Shown here piece by piece: positions 1 to 8,292 of a stretch of 44,276 bases of DNA. The notes beneath the pieces were generated by a model that did not search any database, was not told the origin of the DNA, and saw only the letters and a list, made by a program, of their open reading frames with translations. This stretch comes from Clostridia bacterium. Lineage in GTDB: Bacteria; Bacillota; Clostridia; Christensenellales; UBA1242. How positions within the stretch are numbered: position 1 is the stretch's first letter; the number at the start of each line of letters is the position of its first letter. The DNA lies in assembly GCA_028708805.1 (NCBI GenBank), contig JAQVYC010000006.1, forward strand, positions 1 through 44,276, given 5' to 3'. A program made the position numbers and the translations under genes.

Positions 1-1381
1 TTGTAATTGAGTTTACTAGATTATTTTTAATTTGTGTTAATTTTTCAGAAAGTACAACTTTAACAGTTTCCGCCGTTTCTAATTTTAAAACATCTTTTGG
101 CAATGTTTGCAATTCATCTTGTAAATAATTTCTTGTTTGTTCTATTGTCGGTATACCGTAAATTATTTTACCATTTTCAATCATCTTTCTTCTAATGTTT
201 TTAACAACATAGCTTTCACCATTCGAAATTAATTTAGATGATAAGTCTTCATCATAAGCACACAACAAATCACAATAAATCTTATTGTTTTTATCATACA
301 ATCTGAAAAAATTTTTAAAGTGTGGATTTATTACTTTCCCAACATTATCAGAAATTTTGATTTTTGGTATAACTTGATTCTTTTCTTCGACCGCAACCAA
401 TTTGTAAACCCCACCTAAAACAGGGCTAGATTTAGCCGTAATTAGATTTTCACCCACGCCAAAACTGTCAATAGGTGAATTCTGCTCTAAAAGCAAAGAT
501 ATTTTATATTCATCTAACGAATTAGATACAATTATTTTAGTATCCTGCAAACCATGGTCATCCAACATTTTTCTTGCTGATTTAGATAATCTTACCAAAT
601 CACCACTATCAATTCTAATGCCTGCTAAATTTTTTCCCAACGGCTTTAATATTTCGTTTTGAATTTTTATTGCATTTGGCAACCCACTTTTTAAAGTATT
701 ATAAGTATCAACAAGCAAAACACATGCATTCGGATAGGTTTCTGCATATGCTTTAAAAGCGGAATATTCACTGTCAAAGCTTTGAACAAAACTATGTGCC
801 ATAGTTCCCAAAACTGGAATATTATATTTTTTGCCTGACAATGTGCAGGCTGTTCCAACTGCTCCTGCTATATAAGCATCTAAGGCACCTTCAACCGCCG
901 CTTCTTTACCTTGTGCACGCCGTGTGCCAAACTCCATTACACTTCTACCAAGAGCACTTCTTACAATTCGATTAGTTTTTGTTGTGATTAAGCTTGAATG
1001 ATTAAATATTAGAAGTAAAGCGGTTTCAATTAATTGCGCTTCAATTAAGGGCGCTTTTATTGTAATAAGCGGCTCGTTTGGAAATATAACAGTTCCATCT
1101 TCCACGGCCCACATATCTCCGCTGAATTTTATATTTTTCAAATAATCTAAGTACTCTAAACTAAAATTCCCATTTTGTTTTAAATAATCAATATCACTTG
1201 TCGACAAACTAAATTGATTTAAATATTTCAAACATCTTCCAATCCCGTTCGCTATAACAAAACCACCCTTGTCTGGAATTTGTCTAAAAAACAAGTCAAA
1301 ATATGCAACCTTTTCTTTCATTCTTTTATTAAAATAACTTTGCCCCATAGTGAGTTCATAAAAATCCATTAATAAATTCAT
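1..1381 (-). CDS. pncB: Nicotinate phosphoribosyltransferase, C-terminus cut by window edge
   Basis: Absent from the ORF track because it runs off the left edge; I translated it from the complement. It opens MNLLMDFYELTMGQ, the typical start of the family, and stays open for about 460 codons without a stop (relatives are about 480 aa, so only the extreme C-terminus is missing). Family motifs read in order: FGTRRAQG, GTMAHSFVQSF, LLVDTYNTLKSG, IRIDSGDL (the phosphoribosyl-binding signature). The enzyme makes nicotinate mononucleotide from nicotinate and PRPP, the committed step of the Preiss-Handler NAD salvage route, in the cytosol. An AAGGA ribosome binding site precedes the start. It follows the 118-aa gene by 64 bases and pncA on the same strand, so it is probably the last gene of a pncA-orf118-pncB operon controlled by the NrtR-like repressor encoded divergently. 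Confidence 0.95.
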   Translation of the reverse strand, partial: MNLLMDFYELTMGQSYFNKRMKEKVAYFDLFFRQIPDKGGFVIANGIGRCLKYLNQFSLSTSDIDYLKQNGNFSLEYLDYLKNIKFSGDMWAVEDGTVIFPNEPLITIKAPLIEAQLIETALLLIFNHSSLITTKTNRIVRSALGRSVMEFGTRRAQGKEAAVEGALDAYIAGAVGTACTLSGKKYNIPVLGTMAHSFVQSFDSEYSAFKAYAETYPNACVLLVDTYNTLKSGLPNAIKIQNEILKPLGKNLAGIRIDSGDLVRLSKSARKMLDDHGLQDTKIIVSNSLDEYKISLLLEQNSPIDSFGVGENLITAKSSPVLGGVYKLVAVEEKNQVIPKIKISDNVGKVINPHFKNFFRLYDKNNKIYCDLLCAYDEDLSSKLISNGESYVVKNIRRKMIENGKIIYGIPTIEQTRNYLQDELQTLPKDVLKLETAETVKVVLSEKLTQIKNNLVNSIT

Positions 1382-1445
1382 TTTTTTCCTTTTAATTCTA
1401 TCTAATGTAATTGATTATTTTCAATTAATTCAAATCAACTTTATT

Positions 1446-1802
1446 TTACAGACCTAATGTTAATTGTTCTGTATTTTGTTTGCTATTTGTTTTTGATTTG
1501 CCAAATTCATTTTGAACGAATTTCATTACTATAAATTTTTTTTCTAATTTGAAATGTTCTTCTTTTTCAGCCTTTTGAGTAAAATCAAATTGTTTGTAAA
1601 TCTCATTTACGGTTTCTTTCCAAGTTCTTTCTTCATCTGTTAATTCATAAATATAATTTTTATATTCCTCATAGTTAGATATCAATCCAATATTTATAAT
1701 ATTCTTTAATAAATGTGATTTGTTTTTACACACTTCTATTTGAAGATATAATAAATATTTTTTATAATAATTTTCAGACATTAATTTGTTAAATTCTTTC
1801 AT
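1446..1802 (-). CDS. Hypothetical 118-aa helical protein inside the NAD salvage operon
   Basis: I do not recognise a family. The product is Lys/Glu/Asn-rich, has no signal peptide or membrane segment, and looks entirely helical. It starts after a good AGGAA site and lies 23 bases after pncA and 64 before pncB on the same strand, so it is very likely co-transcribed with them and under the same repressor. Its N-terminus (ENYYKKYLLYL) has a Tyr-x-x-[YF]-[LI]-x-[YF]-[LI] pattern that resembles the N-termini of the small unknown proteins at 33.8-35.2 kb. That is a by-eye resemblance only. Function is unknown; the placement suggests, but does not show, a link to NAD metabolism. Confidence 0.75.
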   Translation of the reverse strand: MKEFNKLMSENYYKKYLLYLQIEVCKNKSHLLKNIINIGLISNYEEYKNYIYELTDEERTWKETVNEIYKQFDFTQKAEKEEHFKLEKKFIVMKFVQNEFGKSKTNSKQNTEQLTLGL

Positions 1803-1825
1803 TTCATTTCCTTAATTTTTTATTT

Positions 1826-2425
1826 TTATCTTGTTTTTTCATTATGCATTTGAAAATTTGTTTTCTCTTTTAGAGAAACAACACTAATTCCCAAATCTTG
1901 CATTCGTTGTAATGCATTTTGATGATTTTTTTCTGCATTATGTTCTGAATTATCAAAAGTATAAACACCATTCTCTGCTACAAAAATTTTCGTTGGTCTG
2001 TTATGGTTTTTGTTAAACTCGTTAAAATTTGTAGCAAATTGTAAAACACAAATATCAGTACAGCACCCCACAACTAAAACATTATCCCAGATGTTTCCTT
2101 TAACCAGATTTTTAAATGCCTTTGTGTTAAAACCATTTGTTGTATTCTTTTCTATTACTATAAGATTGTTTTCGTATGATTTTACTTCTGGAATAAGCTC
2201 ACTTTGACTTGTTCCCCCAATACAATGAGGCGGAAAATCTTTGAATTCTGCATCATCAGGCATATGACAATCTTTAAAAGCAATAATTGTATATTTTTTT
2301 TGAATTGCTTTTTTAATTTCATTTACTACAGTTCCAGTTATTTTGTTAATATTTTTATCTGCCAACGGTCCTTCATTTATAAAACCATTAACCATATCTA
2401 CCACTACTAAAAGATTATTTTTCAT
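1826..2425 (-). CDS. pncA: Nicotinamidase (isochorismatase-like hydrolase)
   Basis: A 199-aa cysteine hydrolase that deamidates nicotinamide to nicotinate, feeding pncB downstream. Catalytic residues are visible: Asp10 in VVDMVNGF, Lys93 in VIEKNTTNGF, and Cys126 in GCCTDICV with the preceding cis-peptide region. Metal ligands are expected at Asp52 and His54 (KDCHMP) and His67. The length is normal. An AGGAG ribosome binding site sits just upstream, and the promoter (TTGACA-N17-TATTAT on this strand) is overlapped by an inverted repeat that I read as an NrtR operator. Other isochorismatase-family amidases are possible from sequence alone, but the neighbouring pncB and NUDIX regulator make nicotinamidase by far the best call. 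Confidence 0.93.
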   Translation of the reverse strand: MKNNLLVVVDMVNGFINEGPLADKNINKITGTVVNEIKKAIQKKYTIIAFKDCHMPDDAEFKDFPPHCIGGTSQSELIPEVKSYENNLIVIEKNTTNGFNTKAFKNLVKGNIWDNVLVVGCCTDICVLQFATNFNEFNKNHNRPTKIFVAENGVYTFDNSEHNAEKNHQNALQRMQDLGISVVSLKEKTNFQMHNEKTR

Positions 2426-2452
2426 ATTAAACTCCTAATTTATTATATGACC

Positions 2453-2477
2453 TGATATTAGCATTATGATAATATCA
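2453..2477. promoter_or_regulatory. NrtR-type operator 1 (pncA side)
   Basis: A perfect 8-bp inverted repeat TGATATTA-N9-TAATATCA, centred at 2465. It covers the -10 box of the leftward pncA promoter. The inner half-site ATAATAT at +4 to +10 from the centre is shared exactly, at the same offset, with operator 2. The role as the target of the divergent NUDIX regulator is inferred from position. Confidence 0.7.
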
Positions 2478-2497
2478 AATTAATTGCATCTTGTCAA
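2469..2497 (-). promoter_or_regulatory. Promoter of the pncA-orf118-pncB operon
   Basis: On the minus strand TTGACA (2497-2492), a 17-base spacer, then TATTAT (2474-2469): a near-consensus sigma-A promoter. Predicted transcription start is near 2462, giving a leader of about 37 bases with the AGGAG site of pncA. Confidence 0.75.
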
Positions 2498-2513
2498 TGC
2501 TTTTTCAAAAGAT

Positions 2514-2542
2514 TTGACATAATATTATTAAAATGATAATAT
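2514..2542 (+). promoter_or_regulatory. Promoter of nrtR
   Basis: TTGACA (2514-2519), a 17-base spacer and TAATAT (2537-2542). It faces away from the pncA promoter; the two -35 boxes are 16 bases apart. Operator 2 fills the spacer and the -10, which implies autoregulation. Confidence 0.75.
2522..2542. promoter_or_regulatory. NrtR-type operator 2 (nrtR side)
   Basis: Inverted repeat ATATTAT-N7-ATAATAT centred at 2532, 67 bases from operator 1 and with the same half-site at the same spacing from the dyad. It lies between the -35 and -10 boxes of the nrtR promoter and covers the -10. Confidence 0.7.
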
Positions 2543-2590
2543 GACTAAAACAATTAGTAGAAAAAAGTCAAAATTAAGTAGGAGATAAAA

Positions 2591-3463
2591 ATGGAGATAT
2601 CAAACCAAGATGCAGATTTTTTAAAATTTTATTCTGACAAAGAGTATGAAAAGCCTTCGGTTACAATTGATGCCGTGATTTTTAGAATTGTTAATAAAGA
2701 AGCGGACAATTACAGAAGGTTACCTGAAAAACAATTACAAGTGCTTTTAATAAAAAGGCAGAATCTTCCTTTTCTCAATTTATATGCTCTGCCTGGGACA
2801 TTTTTAAACTTACAAAACGAACTCAGCCAAACCTTAAAACTTTGCGTTAATGATAAAGTTGGCTTGAAAGATTATTATTTTGAACAACTTTTTACTTTCG
2901 GAGAAAAATCTCGTGACCCTCGCACACGAGTTCTAAGCGTGAGTTATATGTTGCTTACGAATGGCAATGATAATATAAATGGCGAATGGTTTGATATTGA
3001 TATTAAAGATAAAATTACATTATCTCAGGAAAAAAAGTATGGTTTTCTAAGAAAAAAACAAGTAAATTTAATTTTAACAAACCAAAATCAAAATATTAAA
3101 CTGCAAAATCTTATTAATGTAAGTTTTGAAAAGGTAAATCTAGAAGAGAAGAAAGTTACTGAAATACAAAAAACAGATTTGGCTTTTGACCATATAAAAA
3201 TGATTTATTATGCAACCGAACGCTTAAAAAACAAATTAGAATACACAGATATTATTTTTAATCTTTTGCCTCAAAATTTTTCATTAACTGAACTTAAACA
3301 ATCTTACGAAGTAATATTAAGGGAAAAACTTCTAGATGCAAATTTTAGAAGAAAAATTGCTAAAATGGTCAGCCCAACAGATAATTTTTTAACAGGTAAA
3401 GGTTTTCGCTCATCTAGGCTTTATGAGCATAATCCATTGTGGACTTTTTCTAATTTGGTTTAA
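2591..3463 (+). CDS. nrtR: NrtR-like NUDIX transcriptional regulator of NAD metabolism
   Basis: A 290-aa protein with an N-terminal NUDIX-like domain (about residues 20-160) and a C-terminal winged-helix domain (about 200-285) bearing the family signature: DHIKMIYYATERLKNKLEYT, then FSLTELKQSYEVIL, NFRRKI and SSRLYE. In NrtR regulators the NUDIX fold senses ADP-ribose or related NAD metabolites and the winged helix binds palindromic operators. The NUDIX box after YALPGTF is degenerate (no REUXEE), consistent with a sensor and not an active hydrolase. It is divergent from pncA with an AGGAG site and an overlapping operator, so it probably represses both itself and the NAD salvage operon. The middle (about 140-190) is longer and more charged than I would expect for the family. 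Confidence 0.93.
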   Translation: MEISNQDADFLKFYSDKEYEKPSVTIDAVIFRIVNKEADNYRRLPEKQLQVLLIKRQNLPFLNLYALPGTFLNLQNELSQTLKLCVNDKVGLKDYYFEQLFTFGEKSRDPRTRVLSVSYMLLTNGNDNINGEWFDIDIKDKITLSQEKKYGFLRKKQVNLILTNQNQNIKLQNLINVSFEKVNLEEKKVTEIQKTDLAFDHIKMIYYATERLKNKLEYTDIIFNLLPQNFSLTELKQSYEVILREKLLDANFRRKIAKMVSPTDNFLTGKGFRSSRLYEHNPLWTFSNLV

Positions 3464-3496
3464 TTTTTTCCGTGAGAACTTATTTGTTTTAATGTT

Positions 3497-4075
3497 CTAA
3501 ATGTTATTATTCTCTTTTATTGTTTCAAACAAATCTTGAACTATTGAATCTACATCTTCTGTTTTAATGTTAGAATAAATTTTATCATAAGAATATTTAT
3601 TAAAATCTATTGAACTGCCTTGTCGTTTTTTTAAGTAATTCACTGTTACTTTATCTCTTTTTATTAATCGTTCAAATCGAATTCTTTGTGGGCATTTTAT
3701 TAAAACTTTTAAATCGCAAATCTTCCAATAATAAGTTATCGGCAATAACAAGTAATCTAAAATAACTAATTTGTTTTTTGCAAGTTCTGCATTTATTATT
3801 TCTGACATTTTCTTCCAAGTTAAATCTGTTAGAATCTGCATATTTTTTTTGCCAGAAAAAACCAAATCTCCTAATTTCTTACGAGAAAACTTCTTGCTTT
3901 CGTCTAAAATTTTATCACCGAAAGCTTTTCTTAATTCACATTGCACTTCTGGCTGTTCAACAACCCTATGCCCAATTTCATCAATTAATATTATTTTGCC
4001 GTTTAGGATTGATGCCAATTTTTTTGCAATCTCAGATTTTCCACACCCTGATTCCCCTGTTATTCCAATAACCAT
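3497..4075 (-). CDS. coaE: Dephospho-CoA kinase
   Basis: A 192-aa P-loop kinase catalysing the last step of CoA synthesis (ATP-dependent 3'-phosphorylation of dephospho-CoA). The P-loop GESGCGKS is at residues 7-14, followed by LIDEIGHRVVE in the place of the usual DADxxxH motif, and RLIKRDKVTVNYLKKRQ in the lid region where the family has an Arg-rich segment. The length is normal to slightly short. GGAG precedes the ATG. It lies 94 bases downstream of coaD on the same strand, so the last two CoA enzymes are probably co-transcribed. The rather divergent Asp/His motif leaves a small chance of a related nucleoside-type kinase. Confidence 0.85.
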   Translation of the reverse strand: MVIGITGESGCGKSEIAKKLASILNGKIILIDEIGHRVVEQPEVQCELRKAFGDKILDESKKFSRKKLGDLVFSGKKNMQILTDLTWKKMSEIINAELAKNKLVILDYLLLPITYYWKICDLKVLIKCPQRIRFERLIKRDKVTVNYLKKRQGSSIDFNKYSYDKIYSNIKTEDVDSIVQDLFETIKENNNI

Positions 4076-4169
4076 AAGAACTCCAATTAATTATAATTCT
4101 TCTTTATTATACACAATATTTTTATTTATGGATTGATTTTTAATATTAAAATTTTTTATTGTTTTGAGC

Positions 4170-4643
4170 TTATACTCTCTTACGCATTAATTCAATTACT
4201 TCTTTCGGGACAAAACCATCAGTGTTTTTGGTCCTATCTATTTCTCTTACCTTGCTAGAACTTATTTCTTTAAACTCGTTTTCAGCACGAAAATAAATAG
4301 TTTGCATATGTGCCATTCTGTAATTATAATCCGCAATCTCTTCTTCATATTTATAATCAATTTCATTTCGAACGCCTCTAACAAGCCATTTACATCCAAG
4401 CCTTTTCGCGGCATCAACCGTAAGTTCGTTATAAGTTATAACAACCACATTTTCAAATTGTTGTGATTTAAGCATTTTTTCAATCGCTGTTTTCATCTCC
4501 ATATCATCATAAACTCGTTTTTTATTGCTGTTAACACCAATCCCTATGAAAATAGTATCAAAAATTTCTCGGGCTTTTCTTACAATCTGAAAATGACCTA
4601 TTGTAAATGGGTCAAAACTGCCAGCAAAAAAAGCTTTTTTCAT
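4170..4643 (-). CDS. coaD: Phosphopantetheine adenylyltransferase
   Basis: A 157-aa nucleotidyltransferase joining ATP and 4'-phosphopantetheine to give dephospho-CoA. Motifs: GSFDPFTIGH (residues 8-17, the HxGH-type ATP site), WLVRGVRNEIDYKYE (substrate-binding RGLR region) and ISSSKVREI (SSSxVRE near residue 130). Length and motif spacing match the bacterial enzyme. AGGAGG lies upstream, and coaE follows on the same strand. The gene diverges from a LysR regulator, but nothing shows that the regulator controls it. Confidence 0.96.
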   Translation of the reverse strand: MKKAFFAGSFDPFTIGHFQIVRKAREIFDTIFIGIGVNSNKKRVYDDMEMKTAIEKMLKSQQFENVVVITYNELTVDAAKRLGCKWLVRGVRNEIDYKYEEEIADYNYRMAHMQTIYFRAENEFKEISSSKVREIDRTKNTDGFVPKEVIELMRKRV

Positions 4644-4701
4644 AAACTTTCCTCCTTTTGCTTGACTTCAACCTTATATTAACCTAAAATTTGTAATAAG
4701 A

Positions 4702-4717
4702 AAAATATTAATATTTT
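4702..4717. promoter_or_regulatory. 16-bp perfect palindrome between coaD and the LysR gene
   Basis: AAAATATTAATATTTT in the 122-bp divergent spacer. LysR-type proteins often autoregulate from AT-rich dyads in such a position. AT-rich palindromes are also expected by chance here, so the role is tentative. Confidence 0.3.
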
Positions 4718-4765
4718 ATCTAATGCATAAGTAAATGTTATAGCTATTTTAAAAGGGATATTACA

Positions 4766-5680
4766 ATGCCTAAACATCTGAGTATTGAAAACATTGAAAC
4801 ATTTGTCTTAGTTGCTGAGCTGGGCAATATCTCTAAAGTTGCCGAAAAGCTATTTATTTCACAGCCAGCAGTTTCGCAAATTATAAACAAAATTGAAGGT
4901 GCGTTGAAAAGTCAGTTGTTAATTCGACAGTCCCGTGGTGTTATTTTAACAACTGAGGGATATGTTGTTTTGCAGGATTTTAAAGCTTTGTTAAACAATT
5001 TTAATAATACAATTTTAAAAATTAAAAAGTATAACAAACTTGAAGCTGGTGAGCTAAAAATAGGCTCAGGAGCAAATATATCAAAATGGATTCTAAGTCC
5101 AACTTTAAAGAGAATGTTTAAAGATTACCCAAATATAAAACTTAAAATAAAGGAAAACGCAACCGCAAATTTAATTGAAGATGTTCTGAACGGGTTTTTA
5201 GATTGTGCTTTAATTCCATATCAAGACACATTAGATGCAAATTTAAATCAAATTATAATTGCTGAAAGTAGATATGTAATAATTGCAAATTCTGATAATC
5301 CTGAAATTTCAAAAATTCCGAATGATGGCATTTTCTTTAAGGACTTAAAAAATTACCCTTTTATTTTACAAAGTAAAAATTCTACTACTGGTACTATTTT
5401 TCACAAATTATGCAAAAAAAACAATATAAACATAAACAATAAAGTTGAAGTTGAACGGTTCAGTTATGTTTTGGATTTGGCTTCGCAAAATATTGGGCTG
5501 GGCTTTTTACCTGAATATATTGTTAATGCAGTTTCGAGTTCTGTTCCTATAAAAATTATTGATTTAAAAGATTCCTTGCCTGCTCTTAAATATGTTGTAC
5601 TTTTTAATAAAAATAATAAAAGAAATATGCTAAATATATTTATTCAAATTTTACAGGAGAATAGTATTTTAAAGTCGTAA
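4766..5680 (+). CDS. LysR-family transcriptional regulator
   Basis: A 304-aa protein with an N-terminal winged helix-turn-helix (about residues 5-64: FVLVAELGNISKVAEKLFISQPAVSQIINKIE, the standard LysR signature) and a C-terminal periplasmic-binding-like effector domain (about 90-295). Size and layout are typical. The ligand cannot be told from sequence. A purine-rich AAAAGGGA site precedes the ATG. It is divergent from coaD and is followed after about 150 bases by the PHP phosphoesterase gene; neither neighbour identifies its regulon. Confidence 0.93.
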   Translation: MPKHLSIENIETFVLVAELGNISKVAEKLFISQPAVSQIINKIEGALKSQLLIRQSRGVILTTEGYVVLQDFKALLNNFNNTILKIKKYNKLEAGELKIGSGANISKWILSPTLKRMFKDYPNIKLKIKENATANLIEDVLNGFLDCALIPYQDTLDANLNQIIIAESRYVIIANSDNPEISKIPNDGIFFKDLKNYPFILQSKNSTTGTIFHKLCKKNNININNKVEVERFSYVLDLASQNIGLGFLPEYIVNAVSSSVPIKIIDLKDSLPALKYVVLFNKNNKRNMLNIFIQILQENSILKS

Positions 5681-5834
5681 AAGTTGAAAATGACTAATTT
5701 TTTATTAGAAGAGCATAATAAGGTTCGAAAAAAAATTATTTTAAGTTATTTTTAATGTAAAACTAAATTTATTGTGTTAAAATTAAAAATGTGAAAATTT
5801 GGTACACTTTGAAACTTTATTTTTAGGAGTTAAA

Positions 5835-6701
5835 ATGATTGACCTTCATATACATACAAAGTTTTCTGATGGAACAGATACTGTTGAAAACTTACTTGAA
5901 AAAATTATAAAAAATAAGATTAAAATATTTTCAATTACAGACCACGATACAATTGATGGTTGTAGTTATTTGCTAGAAAATTTAAAAAGTGAACTTACAA
6001 AAAATAATATTAATTTCATAACAGGAATTGAAATTTCAACTAATTTAAATAATAATCCTATTCACATTTTAGCTTATAATTTTGATATTAATAATGAAAC
6101 AATTCATAACTTAATTAAAGGTAATAAAAAGTTAAGAAAATTTAGAATTAATAAAATCATTGATGCTTTATACAATGAGTTTGGTATAAAGCTTCCAAAA
6201 AAAGATATGGATTTTATTTCAAGCCTTGAAAACCCTAGTCGTTCGCATATTGCTGCTTCTCTGGTTAGAATGGGATATTCCGATTTTCAAAGTTGTATGA
6301 CAAAATATTTATATAATACATTTGGGCAATATTTTTTACCAACCGAGTTGGTTGTAAAGCAGTTAAAGGAAGCCAACATCCTTTCAGTGATTGCCCACCC
6401 CTTAAAAGGAACCAAAACAAGATTTTTGCCTAATGATAAATTTATAGAAAATATCAATTTTTTAACTGACTCAGGAATCGACGGCTTGGAATGTTTTTAC
6501 TCTGAATATGATAAATCAAAAAGAGATTTAATTTTAAAAGAAGCAAAGAAACATAACCTATTGATTTCTGGTGGAAGTGATTACCACGGTTTTAACAAAA
6601 ATATTGAATTAGGTTGTTTAGGCTTGGATATTGAAACCGTTGATTTGAAACATATAACCATATTAAGTAAATTTAATCTCAATAAAATAAATGAAAGCTA
6701 A
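5835..6701 (+). CDS. PHP-domain phosphoesterase (RNase AM/YciV-like)
   Basis: The ORF track starts at 5799, but an AGGAG site at 5825-5829 points to the ATG at 5835, and the conserved PHP N-terminus MIDLHIHTKFSDGT begins exactly there (288 aa). Metal-binding motifs in order: HIHTKFSDGT, ITDHDTIDG, GIEIST, SRSHIA, IAHP and SDYHG. This set is that of the YciV/TrpH group, which hydrolyses 3',5'-nucleoside bisphosphates or trims short RNA 5' ends with a trinuclear metal site. I infer a cytosolic nucleotidase/exonuclease. There is no adjacent partner; it is probably monocistronic or loosely coupled to the LysR gene. Confidence 0.88.
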   Translation: MIDLHIHTKFSDGTDTVENLLEKIIKNKIKIFSITDHDTIDGCSYLLENLKSELTKNNINFITGIEISTNLNNNPIHILAYNFDINNETIHNLIKGNKKLRKFRINKIIDALYNEFGIKLPKKDMDFISSLENPSRSHIAASLVRMGYSDFQSCMTKYLYNTFGQYFLPTELVVKQLKEANILSVIAHPLKGTKTRFLPNDKFIENINFLTDSGIDGLECFYSEYDKSKRDLILKEAKKHNLLISGGSDYHGFNKNIELGCLGLDIETVDLKHITILSKFNLNKINES

Positions 6702-6792
6702 ACTATTATTAATATAAGTGGAAGACTTGAAAATTTTTCTAGCTTAATTATACTTTTTAAATAATGCAATTAACTTGGCAACAATTATTAAA

Positions 6793-6813
6793 AAACTAAA
6801 TTATTTTTAGTTT
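6793..6813. terminator. AT-rich hairpin after the PHP gene
   Basis: AAACTAAA-N5-TTTAGTTT. It has a short T-run on the minus strand side only, so it may be a second, backup terminator for leftward transcription from tuf. Weak on its own. Confidence 0.3.
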
Positions 6814-6831
6814 CTACTTTCATTCTATTAT

Positions 6832-6863
6832 AAAAAAAAAGACAAACAGAAATTTAGTTTGTC
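6832..6863 (-). terminator. Intrinsic terminator of the str operon (tuf)
   Basis: GACAAAC/GTTTGTC stem (6841-6847 and 6857-6863) with a 9-base loop, followed on the minus strand by nine T residues, 23 bases beyond the tuf stop codon. Confidence 0.88.
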
Positions 6864-6885
6864 CTTTATAATATTTGAAAATAAA

Positions 6886-8088
6886 TTATTCGATAATTTT
6901 TGAAACAACACCAGAACCTACTGTTCTTCCGCCTTCACGAATAGCAAATCTTAAACCCTGCTCAATTGCAATAGGTGTAATGATTGTAATTGTCATTTCA
7001 ATATTGTCACCAGGCATAACCATTTCAACTCCCTGAGGAAGTTCAACTGTTCCTGTGACATCTGTTGTTCTGAAATAGAACTGTGGACGATATCCGTTAA
7101 AGAATGGAGTATGGCGTCCGCCTTCTTCTTTCTTTAAAACATATACTGTTGCTTCGAATTTTGTATGTGGATTAATTGAACCTGGTTTACAGATAACTTG
7201 ACCTCTTTCAATTTCAGTTCTTTGAATTCCACGAAGTAACAAACCAACATTATCACCCGCTCTTGCTTCATCCAAAAGCTTTCTAAACATTTCAATTCCT
7301 GTTACAACTGTTTGTTTCTTTGTTCCTAGTCCAACAATTTCGATTGTGTCATTAAGTTTAATTGTTCCTCTTTCAACTCTACCTGTTGCAACTGTTCCAC
7401 GACCTGAAATTGTAAAAACATCTTCAACTGGAAGTAAGAAAGGCTTATCCACTTCACGAGTTGGTGTTGGAATATAGCTATCAACCGCATCTAAAAGATC
7501 TTGTATTGGTTTTAAGCTGGCATCATCTGCCTTTCCTGCTTGACAAGCTTCTAGTGCTTTTAATGCTGAACCTCTTATAATTGGAGTATCATCTCCTGGG
7601 AAGTTGTATTCATTAAGCAAATCACGAATTTCCATTTCAACAAGTTCAAGTAATTCTGGGTCATCAACTTGGTCGCATTTATTCATAAATACTACAATAT
7701 AAGGAACTCCAACCTGACGAGCAAGTACGATATGCTCACGAGTTTGAGGCATTGGGCCGTCTGCTGCGGACACAACAAGAATTGCTCCGTCCATCTGAGC
7801 TGCACCTGTAATCATATTTTTAACATAGTCAGCATGACCTGGGCAATCAACATGTGCATAATGACGCGTTTCTGATTGATACTCAACATGCGATGTGTTA
7901 ATTGTAATTCCTTTTGCTTTTTCTTCTGGGGTTGCATCAATTTGGTCATATCTCTTTGCTTCTGCTAAGCCTTTTAATGCACTATAAGATGTAATAGCTG
8001 CGGTTAATGTTGTTTTACCATGGTCAACATGGCCAATGGTTCCAACATTAATATGATCTTTTGATCTGTTAAATTTTTCCTTTGCCAT
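6886..8088 (-). CDS. tuf: Elongation factor Tu
   Basis: A 400-aa translational GTPase delivering aminoacyl-tRNA to the ribosome. G1 GHVDHGKT (about residues 19-26), G2 [12 protein letters not shown]3 DCPGHADY, G4 NKCD and the C-terminal domain 3 ending [11 protein letters not shown] are all intact, and the length is normal. AAAGGAG precedes the ATG. It is the last gene of rpsL-rpsG-fusA-tuf, 204 bases after fusA, with its own strong extended -10 promoter in that gap and a strong terminator behind it. This allows tuf to be made in excess of the rest of the operon. Confidence 0.99.
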   Translation of the reverse strand: MAKEKFNRSKDHINVGTIGHVDHGKTTLTAAITSYSALKGLAEAKRYDQIDATPEEKAKGITINTSHVEYQSETRHYAHVDCPGHADYVKNMITGAAQMDGAILVVSAADGPMPQTREHIVLARQVGVPYIVVFMNKCDQVDDPELLELVEMEIRDLLNEYNFPGDDTPIIRGSALKALEACQAGKADDASLKPIQDLLDAVDSYIPTPTREVDKPFLLPVEDVFTISGRGTVATGRVERGTIKLNDTIEIVGLGTKKQTVVTGIEMFRKLLDEARAGDNVGLLLRGIQRTEIERGQVICKPGSINPHTKFEATVYVLKKEEGGRHTPFFNGYRPQFYFRTTDVTGTVELPQGVEMVMPGDNIEMTITIITPIAIEQGLRFAIREGGRTVGSGVVSKIIE

Positions 8089-8140
8089 TTTTAATTATTC
8101 TCCTTTAAACTTTTAATTATTTTTAATTTTTAATAACCCG

Positions 8141-8170
8141 ATTATAACACGGGGCTTATTATAAAATCAA
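8141..8170 (-). promoter_or_regulatory. Internal tuf promoter
   Basis: On the minus strand TTGATT (8170-8165), an 18-base spacer ending in TGT, then TATAAT (8146-8141): a near-consensus extended -10 promoter in the fusA-tuf gap, with a leader of about 45 bases. Confidence 0.75.
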
Positions 8171-8292
8171 GTGTTTTTCACATTTAACTTTATATAATAT
8201 AACATTATTTGGTGTAATTTGCCACAAATTTTTGAATTTTCAAAACCTTATTCTTAAATTACAAAAGGTTTATCAACGCACTTTGTAGGCAT

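Noticed and set aside
2010-2410. Plus-strand ORFs over pncA, and the other antisense ORFs over coaE, tuf, hflX, secA and rmuC
   Set aside because: They are shadows of well-identified genes, without SDs or recognisable protein features.
8230-8272. Overlapping hairpins in the fusA-tuf gap (TTTTGAA/TTCAAAA and AAACCTT/AAGGTTT)
   Set aside because: They are mutually exclusive and tempting as a switch, but there is no T-run or SD occlusion, and both are short and AT-rich.
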